In this document: one piece after another, positions 26,291-34,882 of the stretch
Numbering within the stretch: position 1 is the first letter of the stretch
Layout: every line of letters begins with the position of its first letter
Made by a program: the position numbers and the translations under genes
The notes under the pieces: generated by a model
Database searches by the model: none
What the model saw: the letters and a program-made list of their open reading frames with translations, nothing else
What the model was told of the DNA's origin: nothing
DNA from: UBA5158 sp040389045
Lineage (GTDB): Bacteria; Pseudomonadota; Gammaproteobacteria; DSM-16500
Direction: 5' to 3'
DNA: 64,000 nt
Assembly (NCBI GenBank): GCA_040389045.1
Contig: JAZKAT010000014.1
Location: 87,936 to 151,935, forward strand

Positions 26291-26319
26291 TTGACACTTC
26301 TTGCTCACCCCACGATAAT
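26291..26319 (+). promoter_or_regulatory. Near-consensus sigma70 promoter
   Basis: TTGACA (26291-26296), a 17-base spacer, then GATAAT (26314-26319). One mismatch in 12 conserved positions at ideal spacing: the best promoter seen in the window. It drives the 782-residue coiled-coil gene. Confidence 0.8.
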
Positions 26320-26357
26320 ATGCCCACTACTATTAGAGTGAAAAGAGTGGGTGTACT

Positions 26358-28706
26358 ATGCCGAGCCAAGTCTTTCTAGTTGAATTCAAAAATTCCCCCG
26401 CAGCACAAGCTGATGATAAATCAGAAAATCCTTCTTATTATTTTCATTATGAAATTAGCCAGGGTAAATTTAATTTAATTGAGCTAGAAAGGATCATCCC
26501 TTTATTAACAGCCATCTACCCAGCTACTTCATTCTTTACCGACACGCTAGTGGGTGTTAAAGGGCTGGTTTACGCTAATTATCACTTTGAAGCATCAAGC
26601 TACTTTACCCATGTCAATAAACACATGTTGGTAACTAAAACGCCTGACTGTCATGAAATCTATACTGACTTAACAATTCCTCCTGCCAAGGAACTGCAAA
26701 TTACCACTAAGTTAATTGATGATTTTGTCCCGCCCGCTATTGATAGCAAAATGCTAGATCAAGCACTTCAACAACGGTTATTTACCAATAAAGTAACGCG
26801 GCTTGATTTACTTGCACCCGCACCAGCACCCAAAATGGTAAAGATGGATGAAATGCTTTTTCCTCCTGCTGCTGTTCTGGCAAACAATGAAAATCTTTTC
26901 GAACAGGTAGATAACCAGGCAGTTTTTCTCAATGAGAGCTGCGAACAAATCCAAAATTTATTCATGGCAACAGATGAAATTAAGAAAAGGACTCAAGCAG
27001 AATATAAAGAATTTGAAATACTTGCTAATGAATTTGAAACACTTTCTATTGAATACGCAGCAAATAAATTTACGAATCATTCCAAAATAAAATTTACTGA
27101 TCTCAAAACTAAGCTGGAAGCTCAGTACCAAACCTTGATCGCAAATCCCAAACTGGAAGAAATTCGCCTGGCGTTGCTACATTGCTTGCGCCTGTCTGCC
27201 GTTGCTTACTTTCAAAAAGAATTAAAAAATATAAGTAATGAAACTACCGCTGCTAAATTTAATGAGCAATTTTCCAATATTGCCAAGGTGGAAATAACCG
27301 ATTCCAAACCCGTACTACGTTTTATCAATAATTTGTTCCAGTTAAATTTCACCGAATTGCAAAACCTGGTTCAGCAAATGTTTGTTAAATTTTACAAATA
27401 TAGTAGTTGGGCCCCTTGGGGATACTCTTATCCAAAATCAAAATTTGATGAGTATCTTAATTTAGAACAACCATTGTCTACAGCGATAATGTTCCACCCA
27501 AGCCAAGATTCATTTGCATGGGCTCCGTTTACCCTTCGCAACATTTGCGGGTATGACTATCGCGACCTTATAGTAATGGAAAATGCAAAATTAAATTCAG
27601 ACTTAACGAACCAAAATAAAAAACTGACTTTACTCGCTGAGCAATTAGCTGAACTTGAAGACAAAGTTGCCGCGCTTAAACTTAAGGCGGAACAAGATGA
27701 AGCTAAACTCAAAAAAGGCCACGCCCAGCTTGGTAACGTTAGAACTGAAGCTAAGCAAAATACCCAAGCCATGATGCTGGATTACATGAGACTGCCAGAT
27801 CAAACCGCGCAATTACACCAAACCATTTTAAATTTAGTCAAATTATCAGCTACTTTGAACATGCCTTATGCTGGCCTGGCTAATTTGATTGCCGAAGCCA
27901 CAGAATTAGAATCTTCAATTGCCCTGCATAAAGAAATTGCTGATCTAGATCCGCATAATCTGGAAAAAGTTGGCGCTGCCGCTATTCAAGTTGAAGCGTT
28001 AAAAAAAGAGTTAGTTATTAAATTTAATTCATTTAATGATACGATTAAACCCTTGCATGAATTAACCACCGTGGCAACTGCTCTTGAAGCAAAATTAAAC
28101 TCTCAACACAGCACTACCATTGCCAAAGATAATCTTATTAGCGTTACCCGTAAATTCGCTAATATGTTAATGGACGTTAAATATTTTAGCTCACTGGTAT
28201 CCTGGGGTGGTGTAGGTTTAACGGTGAATGGGATCACTTATACTGTCCCAACAAGTTATTTAAAACTTTTTGTTTTAGCAAAGAGCTTAGTTGAGCCTAT
28301 CAAGTACGACAACGCTCTCGCATTTTGGAACCAGGCAAAAATTTATGAAAGAGAAGCCCAGCAGCGCGGCAGCCATCGATTTTTCTTTTATCGAGTGCGC
28401 AGCAAAGAAATGAGTTTGCTGCAGGACCTTATCCGAGGATTAAAAATAGAAAGTTCAACATTTGCAGATGATGTAGATGGCAAACTTAGCCAGATCAAAT
28501 CTGACTGGCGCTTAAACATGGAACATCGGACTATTCCAGTTCAACCGGATGTAAGTTCCCTGTCATCAAAAAATTCAAGAAGAAGAGGCCGCTATGACAG
28601 TTCACTATTTCCCGCAAGTTCATCCAGTGCTTCAGCAAGTTCAACAGCTAGTGTCGACCCTGGCTCATTTTCATTAACTGCTTCATCATTGAGTAATCGT
28701 AGTTAA
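26358..28706 (+). CDS. Large coiled-coil protein with Ser-rich tail, unknown
   Basis: 782 residues; AGAGTGGGTG precedes the ATG. No signal peptide or membrane span. A clear heptad-rich coiled coil runs about 405-475 (NLTNQNKKLTLLAEQLAELE onward), with weaker helical stretches around 220-310 and 490-580. The final 50 residues switch to Arg- then Ser/Ala-rich low complexity (PASSSSASASSTAS, then SFSLTASSLSNRS). I do not recognise it. Codon use and promoter strength suggest a well-expressed native gene. The layout of long coiled coil, flexible tail and no export signal resembles effectors of type IV secretion in host-associated gammaproteobacteria, but that is inference. Its stop overlaps the convergent tpsB stop. 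Confidence 0.75.
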   Translation: MPSQVFLVEFKNSPAAQADDKSENPSYYFHYEISQGKFNLIELERIIPLLTAIYPATSFFTDTLVGVKGLVYANYHFEASSYFTHVNKHMLVTKTPDCHEIYTDLTIPPAKELQITTKLIDDFVPPAIDSKMLDQALQQRLFTNKVTRLDLLAPAPAPKMVKMDEMLFPPAAVLANNENLFEQVDNQAVFLNESCEQIQNLFMATDEIKKRTQAEYKEFEILANEFETLSIEYAANKFTNHSKIKFTDLKTKLEAQYQTLIANPKLEEIRLALLHCLRLSAVAYFQKELKNISNETTAAKFNEQFSNIAKVEITDSKPVLRFINNLFQLNFTELQNLVQQMFVKFYKYSSWAPWGYSYPKSKFDEYLNLEQPLSTAIMFHPSQDSFAWAPFTLRNICGYDYRDLIVMENAKLNSDLTNQNKKLTLLAEQLAELEDKVAALKLKAEQDEAKLKKGHAQLGNVRTEAKQNTQAMMLDYMRLPDQTAQLHQTILNLVKLSATLNMPYAGLANLIAEATELESSIALHKEIADLDPHNLEKVGAAAIQVEALKKELVIKFNSFNDTIKPLHELTTVATALEAKLNSQHSTTIAKDNLISVTRKFANMLMDVKYFSSLVSWGGVGLTVNGITYTVPTSYLKLFVLAKSLVEPIKYDNALAFWNQAKIYEREAQQRGSHRFFFYRVRSKEMSLLQDLIRGLKIESSTFADDVDGKLSQIKSDWRLNMEHRTIPVQPDVSSLSSKNSRRRGRYDSSLFPASSSSASASSTASVDPGSFSLTASSLSNRS

Positions 28707-30463
28707 ACCGTAGCGGTAACGCTAAAGAATACGCGCGGCTGACGACCATCGCCCAGCAAGGCAAGCGCATCAACTTGACGAGTCAACGGTTGTGCCCACA
28801 CCAGATTGCCGGTCACATTTTGCGTGAAGAAGAAGCGTGAACCTACACCCGCAGAAGTCGCGCTTTGTTTTTGCAACTGATCCACAACCTGACGCGCATT
28901 CCAGATCACACCCGCGTCATAAAACATATATAATTGCGCCGCTTGTAGTAATACTCTGCCCGGCATTACATTCATGCGCAATTCAATGCTGCCCGCCAGC
29001 CCACGGTCACCGATAATTTCCGCCGAGTCATAGCCACGACCCAACGCTTGCTGCACACCACCGAAACCAAATTGTTCCGTCGCCAGCAGCGGTTCGCAAG
29101 ACCATTGGGTTTTAGCAATAAAAAATACTGAATATCGCGTCGCGCCAAGTTGCTGCAAGCGGCTATACATTAATTCCAGTTTGGTGAAGTGGCCGCTTGC
29201 GCCATAACGTGAAGTAAAACCGGTTTCACTTTTACTGATTGGCGTCGCGCCAAAGATATCCAAGCCTTGCTCAATATGCGCGCCCGCATTATTTGATCCA
29301 TACCAGGTATCCGATAAATCCCAATTAACCCCAATTCTAAAAGAACGTATGTGATCGTCATATAGCATAAACGCTTGTTGCAGCGTCGTTACTTTACTGT
29401 CTATATAATTAAAAGTGGCATCCAGGTTTAAATCCTGGCTGCGGGTTTTCACCAACGGATAATTTAACATGGTGGAAAAGGTGAATGCGTCACCATTGAT
29501 TTTTAATGGAGCCAAAACGAATCCCGGCAAAGTACGCGCCTGATTCATACTAAACGATAACCGGGCACCTTGCACACCCACCGCCATGTTATACCCAACC
29601 AGGAAGAACTTTAATTCCTGCGGCCTGGTGGTGCGTGATATCGTCATCGAAGTACTATCCCCCGGCAGGAAGATAGATTCCACTTCGCCGCCCGTGGTGA
29701 CTTCATTGGGCCCTATGTAACGCGTGCCATAATTATCATAGGACAGGTAACCGCTAAACGTTTTGGTTTGCGTAACCAGATCTAATGTGGATGCGCCAAT
29801 ATTGGTTTTTGAAGGTTCCAACACGGCTTTTACCTGCACACCAGGTATGGTGTTAGCCAACAACAAATAATGTTCCATGCGTTTGATTTGCAATGGGCGT
29901 TGCAAAAGAATTTGATCACCAAAGCGTTGGATCAAGGGGCGCGCGCCATGGGGGGCACCTATCACTTTGACGTGATCGATATAACCTTCCACTATCTGAA
30001 TATTAACTACGCCATTGGCAACGTGTTGGGGCGGTAAGATCGCGCGCGACAATACATAACCATCATTACGATAATAATTTGTAATGCTTTGCACAATATC
30101 TTGCAACTCGGCAACGGTGATCACCGAACCCAGTTTAGATTTATAAAGTTTGGAAAGCTCCGCCGTGCTGTAAACCGTATTACCCTTCAAATTAACGGTC
30201 GATATTTTGAATTTGATTTTAGTCGCCGCCGGGCCTAAGGCATTTTGCGCAGCCTGGGGTTTGGCTTTAGGCAATGGCGGTAAGGTATTCGATTGGGGTG
30301 CTTGTGGGCTTAAATCTTTACTTTGCCGTTCCGGTAAAACGCTGCTTGGCAAAAGTTGCGCGGGAGCCAACGGGAGTGCGATAGCATAATTTGTTGAAAT
30401 AGTTATAACAACGAAGAGTAGTAACGAAAAAAATTTACCTAGTGTTCTGACATTTTTGATCAT
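28703..30463 (-). CDS. Two-partner secretion transporter (TpsB, FhaC/ShlB family)
   Basis: 586 residues. Outer-membrane beta-barrel that exports the TpsA adhesin encoded divergently. Signal peptide about 1-29, a Pro/Gln-rich linker to about 80, then POTRA repeats (FKISTVNLKGNTVYSTAEL; VLSRAILPPQHVANGVVNIQIVEG) to about 250, then the 16-strand barrel. LGRGYDSAEIIGDRGLAGS contains the conserved RGY tip of the loop that folds into the pore in Omp85/TpsB proteins. The C-terminus ends in the alternating pattern VFFSVTATV. AAGGAAG precedes the ATG. The divergent order with tpsA is less usual than the tandem tpsB-tpsA operon. Confidence 0.93.
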   Translation of the reverse strand: MIKNVRTLGKFFSLLLFVVITISTNYAIALPLAPAQLLPSSVLPERQSKDLSPQAPQSNTLPPLPKAKPQAAQNALGPAATKIKFKISTVNLKGNTVYSTAELSKLYKSKLGSVITVAELQDIVQSITNYYRNDGYVLSRAILPPQHVANGVVNIQIVEGYIDHVKVIGAPHGARPLIQRFGDQILLQRPLQIKRMEHYLLLANTIPGVQVKAVLEPSKTNIGASTLDLVTQTKTFSGYLSYDNYGTRYIGPNEVTTGGEVESIFLPGDSTSMTISRTTRPQELKFFLVGYNMAVGVQGARLSFSMNQARTLPGFVLAPLKINGDAFTFSTMLNYPLVKTRSQDLNLDATFNYIDSKVTTLQQAFMLYDDHIRSFRIGVNWDLSDTWYGSNNAGAHIEQGLDIFGATPISKSETGFTSRYGASGHFTKLELMYSRLQQLGATRYSVFFIAKTQWSCEPLLATEQFGFGGVQQALGRGYDSAEIIGDRGLAGSIELRMNVMPGRVLLQAAQLYMFYDAGVIWNARQVVDQLQKQSATSAGVGSRFFFTQNVTGNLVWAQPLTRQVDALALLGDGRQPRVFFSVTATV

Positions 30464-30517
30464 GCTTTTAGAACTTCCTTGTTCACTATTAAATTTTTTA
30501 CGTAAAAACTACTGCAC

Positions 30518-30523
30518 ATTATA
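30518..30523 (-). promoter_or_regulatory. Possible -10 of tpsB
   Basis: TATAAT on the minus strand, 55 bases before the tpsB start; no convincing -35. The 292-base region between the divergent tpsB and tpsA genes also holds a plus-strand TATAAT at 30639-30644. Otherwise nothing recognisable was found in it. Confidence 0.35.
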
Positions 30524-30755
30524 GCTAGTTAAGTTGCTGAATAAAACAAGTGATTTTTTAAAGTTTTATAAAGGGAATATGCCATAGATATACCTGACAT
30601 AGAATGAAAAAAGGTCAATAGAACCAATGTCTATGAAATATAATACGCCAATTTTCAACCAGATAGCGCAAATACGCTTTTTTTCTCCCCATTAGATTAC
30701 AATTTGAACTACAATAGGCTTATAAGCTAAAAATAAGATCTGAGAAGGAGATCAT

Positions 30756-33700
30756 ATGATCGCTAATAATTATAAATCGTCCAGACCTTCTATAGTCCAA
30801 AATTTAATCGTTCTCTGCTCATCCATACTATTCACCAGTATGGCTTTTGCTAATCCGCAAGGTGGCGTAGTCACCTCGGGCAACGCGACCATTGCTCAAG
30901 CTCCCAATTCCACCGTAATACAACAAAACAGCCAACAAGCCATTATTGAATGGCAAAGTTTTAATATTAGTGCCAAGGATAAAACCCATTTTCAACAACC
31001 CACCAATGGCGTGGCGCTAAATCGCATTAACGCTAATCAAGGTATGACGCAAATTTACGGACAATTGTCAGCCACGGGAAAAATTATTTTAGTAAACGCG
31101 GCCGGTATTTATTTTGGTGTAGGCTCCGTCATTCATGTGGGCGGTCTTATTGCATCAACATCTAATATTTCCAATGCCAACTTTCTTGCTGGCAAATATA
31201 TCTTTGATCAACCCTCACCTTACCATGCCGGCATTGTGAATGATGGTATCATCAAAGCCGCTGATTATGGATTAGTTGCCTTAATTGGATCCTCAGTTAC
31301 TAATCACGGTATGATACAGGCTGAATTAGGCAGCATCATTTTAGCAACTGGCGATAAATTCACGCTGGATTTTTATGGCGACCAATTAATTAATTTTAGT
31401 GTCGATGCGCGCGCCTCCGCTAACGGCAGAATTGAAAATACCGGTTCACTGATTGCCGATGGCGGCAAAATTCTCGTGACCGCTGAAGCGGCGCAAGGTG
31501 TATTGGATAATGTCATTGATATGCAAGGTGTTGCTCAGGCGCATTCTGTTTTACAACAAGATGGACAAATTATTTTATCCGCTGCCACGGGCGACATTAA
31601 TATAGGCGGCGAATTAACAACATCCGGTAAGAAAGGAATGGAAGGCGGCATTATACAAGTGACAGCCGCTAATATAAAGATAGAACCACTTGCCATTATT
31701 CATGCTAATGGTGATGCGGGCGGTGGCAGTATTACCTTGACCGCCAACAAAGTTTTGGTAAATGGCAATCTCAGCGCAATTGGTAAATCATCTGATGCGG
31801 TAGGCGGTAACATCACCATCGCCGCCAATACCATCAACTTATACCATAACGCCATGCTGAATGTTTCTGGCGGCGCGGCGGGTGGCGTTGTTTCATTATC
31901 CGGAAAAAATAACAGTGCAGATCATCCCGTGCCAGCAAGCTACATTGGTATTAGTCATCTGACTAATGTGCTCGCCAATTCCTGGAAAAGTGGCCCTGCT
32001 GGAACGATAAATTTAAAAGCTGACTCAATTAGTATCGCTGGCAATTTAAGCGCGCAAGGCACGGGTGCCACTTCCGTCGGTGGGAAGGTGATAGTCGCGG
32101 CAAATTCTTTTGTTACTGAAGCAGCTACACTGAATGTCAGTGGTAATGCGGGCGGTGGTAAAGTCATTGTCGCAACCTATGATCGCGGCCCAACCAAGCC
32201 TGCTTATATTAATATTGATGCTAAAAGCGTAGTGTTAGCTAACGCGATAAATACTGGTACGGCAGGTAGCGTCAAGTTTCTGGCAGACGCGGTGTCTATT
32301 GCGGGAAATATCAGCGCGCAAGGCATGAGTCCCACCTCTTTAGGCGGTAATATTCAAGTTGCCGCGAATACTTTTGTCGCCGCGGGCGCGACCATGAATG
32401 TCACGGGGGGCACGGGGGGCGGCACGGTAAGCATAGCCAAACAAAATCCCGTCGCAACGACTTCTTATATTAATATCGATGCTGGCAGCAGCATACTTGC
32501 TAACGCATTTAACGCTGGTACGGCGGGCACCATTAATTTAACGGCCAGTGATGTAACCCTTTCGGGAAATATCAGCGCGCAGGGCCTTAGTGCAGCCACG
32601 CTAGGCGGCAACATTCAAGTCGCGGCAAATTCATTTATCGCAGAAGGCGCGATTATGAATGTGAGCAGCGGCGCTGGCGGCGGCAACATCATTATCAACA
32701 AAGCTGCTTATATCAATATCGATGCTGGCAGCGTAGTGCTTGCTAACGCTTTAAATACCGGTACGGCCGGTAACATTATTTTAGCGGCCGACAAAATCAC
32801 TATCGCCGGTAATGTCAGCGCTGAGGGTGTAGGCGCCACAACACTAGGGGGCAATATTGAAGTTGCCGCGAATTCATTTTTAGCCGCGGGCGCCACCATG
32901 AATGTGAGCGCTAAAACCGTCGCGGGTACTGTTACTGTTGCCGGCATACCCGATGCCAACGGTAAGGCGAAAAACTCTACTTATATCGGTATTGATGGCT
33001 TGAGCATGATACTTGCCAATGCGATGGGCGATAACGGGATTGGCGGCCAGATAAATTTATATGGTGATACCGTCAACGTGGCAGGTAAGCTTAGCGCACA
33101 AGCCAGTGGCGCTAATACCATAGGCGGAAACATTGGCGTTTACGCCCAAAATGTATCGGTAGCGCCCGGCGCGGTAATTAGTGCGAATGCTGATTTTGTT
33201 GCAGGTGAATTATTCATCGGCAGCAATCCAAATTCACCTACCGGCAGCACTACTTCACAATACGTAAATATCAGCGCCGCCAGTTACATTACCGCGGCAG
33301 CAATGGGTGACTCTGGTTTTGGCGGAGAAATTACCGTTAGCAGTGACCAGACTTATATTGGGGGAACGCTTGATGTCTCAGGCTTGAGTTTCGCCGCTTC
33401 CGGCGGTGAAGTTGTTGTTACTGGAGATAAGATCACTGTTGCACCCTTAGCAGTAATAAACGCCAGCGGCCAACAATTTGGCGGTGAAATTTTATTGGGT
33501 GGCAATCCAGCAAGCCCGCAGACCACGGCAGCAGTAGATGTTGATGCCGGCAGTAGATTAACCGCGGCTGCTTATGGAAATTCTAATCAGGAAAATAACA
33601 TCCCAACGGGTGGTTCAATCCAAGTTTATGCAACGAATACTACTATCGACGGCAGCCTGGATGTGGCAGCGGCCTTAGCTGGTTCTGGCGATGTCGGTGG

Positions 33701-34796
33701 TAAAGTATCAATTTTCGCTAACAACACCGTAGTTATTGGCGCTACTGCCCAAATCAATGCGCAGGGCGATGCTAATGGCGGCGTCGTATTAATTGGCGGC
33801 GACCAGCAGGGTCATGGTCTTGATCCCCACGCGCAATTTACTAATGTAGCGCAAGGCAGCAATATCAACACTTCTTCATTCACCAGTGGCAACGGCGGTG
33901 ATGTGGTAGTGTGGTCGGATAAAATGACTAACTTTGGCGGTTCAATTGACGCGCGCGGGGGTTCAGCTCGCGGTAATGGCGCTCAGGTTGAAGTATCGGG
34001 TAAGCAAATGTTAAATTATCACGGCACTATCGACCTTGAAGCGCCGCATGGCAACACCGGAACAATTACTCTGGATCCACAAAATATCACCATTCAAAAC
34101 GCGGGGCCCAATACGCCAAATTCTGATAATTCCGTGCTGACGGTGGCTACGCTGGAAAACATGTTGCTAACAGCGAATGTGCTGGTGCTCACTTCCACCA
34201 GTGGCAATGAACCGGGTGATATTACCGTCGCCAATAATGTTTCATGGAATAACACGAACAAATTAACCCTTAGCGCCTACCGTGATGTAAATATTAACGC
34301 TAACATTTCGAATACGGCGGGCGGCAGTTTGGCCGTATTGGCAGATAACACGGTTGATGGTGTGGGCACCATTACGTTTAGCAGTAATGGCAATGTTAAT
34401 TTTGGCGGTGGCGGACAAGTTTTTATGTCTTATGAGCCTAGCAATAATAATTTTAGATATCCTAATGTTTACAGCAACAACGTCCATGTCAGCAATGGTT
34501 CAACCGTTTCTTACAACCCTCTCAACTATGTAACACCGGAAAATAACAATGCCGTTATCAGTAGTTTCTCGGTGGTGCCTAACATTATGGAAAGTTTAAG
34601 TCTGGCATTAGGCCAGGAACCTATAGAAGTGGTTATGCCTGACACTGCTCCCACTACATTGGCATTAGAAAATAATCTTGAAGTCATTACTGAAACCTCA
34701 CAAAAACCGGTTTCCGTCATCTTGATGGATCAACCCGCTGGCAGCGGTTGTGGTGACTCGGCAACTTGTGTCTCTAATGAATTTGTCATCGAATAA
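30756..34796 (+). CDS. Two-partner secreted adhesin (TpsA, filamentous haemagglutinin type)
   Basis: 1346 residues, AAGGAG before the ATG. Signal peptide to about 32 (SMAFA cleavage). The TPS secretion domain spans about 33-260: NATIAQAPNSTVIQQNSQQA, IEWQSFNIS and LVNAAGIYFG, the last a variant of the NPNGI-x-FG motif read by TpsB. Residues about 325-790 hold five repeats of 82-92 residues, each with GGNI-x-VAAN, a TMNV or LNV core and YINIDA-x-S-x3-LANA, as expected of a beta-helix; further diverged units follow. The C-terminus has a Cys pair (CGDSATC) close to the end, like the Cys hook that anchors HMW1-type adhesins. Surface attachment is the likely role; target unknown. Confidence 0.92.
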   Translation: MIANNYKSSRPSIVQNLIVLCSSILFTSMAFANPQGGVVTSGNATIAQAPNSTVIQQNSQQAIIEWQSFNISAKDKTHFQQPTNGVALNRINANQGMTQIYGQLSATGKIILVNAAGIYFGVGSVIHVGGLIASTSNISNANFLAGKYIFDQPSPYHAGIVNDGIIKAADYGLVALIGSSVTNHGMIQAELGSIILATGDKFTLDFYGDQLINFSVDARASANGRIENTGSLIADGGKILVTAEAAQGVLDNVIDMQGVAQAHSVLQQDGQIILSAATGDINIGGELTTSGKKGMEGGIIQVTAANIKIEPLAIIHANGDAGGGSITLTANKVLVNGNLSAIGKSSDAVGGNITIAANTINLYHNAMLNVSGGAAGGVVSLSGKNNSADHPVPASYIGISHLTNVLANSWKSGPAGTINLKADSISIAGNLSAQGTGATSVGGKVIVAANSFVTEAATLNVSGNAGGGKVIVATYDRGPTKPAYINIDAKSVVLANAINTGTAGSVKFLADAVSIAGNISAQGMSPTSLGGNIQVAANTFVAAGATMNVTGGTGGGTVSIAKQNPVATTSYINIDAGSSILANAFNAGTAGTINLTASDVTLSGNISAQGLSAATLGGNIQVAANSFIAEGAIMNVSSGAGGGNIIINKAAYINIDAGSVVLANALNTGTAGNIILAADKITIAGNVSAEGVGATTLGGNIEVAANSFLAAGATMNVSAKTVAGTVTVAGIPDANGKAKNSTYIGIDGLSMILANAMGDNGIGGQINLYGDTVNVAGKLSAQASGANTIGGNIGVYAQNVSVAPGAVISANADFVAGELFIGSNPNSPTGSTTSQYVNISAASYITAAAMGDSGFGGEITVSSDQTYIGGTLDVSGLSFAASGGEVVVTGDKITVAPLAVINASGQQFGGEILLGGNPASPQTTAAVDVDAGSRLTAAAYGNSNQENNIPTGGSIQVYATNTTIDGSLDVAAALAGSGDVGGKVSIFANNTVVIGATAQINAQGDANGGVVLIGGDQQGHGLDPHAQFTNVAQGSNINTSSFTSGNGGDVVVWSDKMTNFGGSIDARGGSARGNGAQVEVSGKQMLNYHGTIDLEAPHGNTGTITLDPQNITIQNAGPNTPNSDNSVLTVATLENMLLTANVLVLTSTSGNEPGDITVANNVSWNNTNKLTLSAYRDVNINANISNTAGGSLAVLADNTVDGVGTITFSSNGNVNFGGGGQVFMSYEPSNNNFRYPNVYSNNVHVSNGSTVSYNPLNYVTPENNNAVISSFSVVPNIMESLSLALGQEPIEVVMPDTAPTTLALENNLEVITETSQKPVSVILMDQPAGSGCGDSATCVSNEFVIE

Positions 34797-34816
34797 AATG
34801 ATAGATACATTATTGA

Positions 34817-34845
34817 TGGCAATGGCTATAATAGATGGATTGCCA
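34817..34845. promoter_or_regulatory. Inverted repeat spanning a -10 box
   Basis: Perfect arms TGGCAAT (34817-34823) and ATTGCCA (34839-34845) separated by 15 bases that contain TATAAT (34827-34832). The arms are 22 bases apart start to start, two helical turns, and flank the presumed promoter of the cyclase gene, whose ATG is at 34883. It has the geometry of a repressor operator; it could instead be a weak hairpin after tpsA. Confidence 0.45.
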
Positions 34846-34882
34846 GTAGCAATAACAGCCAACTGTTCATAAAGGATTATGG

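Noticed and set aside
24076..28706. Naming the KAP NTPase and coiled-coil gene as an anti-phage system
   Set aside because: No effector nuclease, toxin or known defence partner is visible; kept as a testable idea only.
31728..33130. Possible CRISPR-like or tandem DNA repeat array
   Set aside because: The periodicity is protein-level (82-92 codons) inside an uninterrupted adhesin ORF; no short identical repeats with unique spacers.
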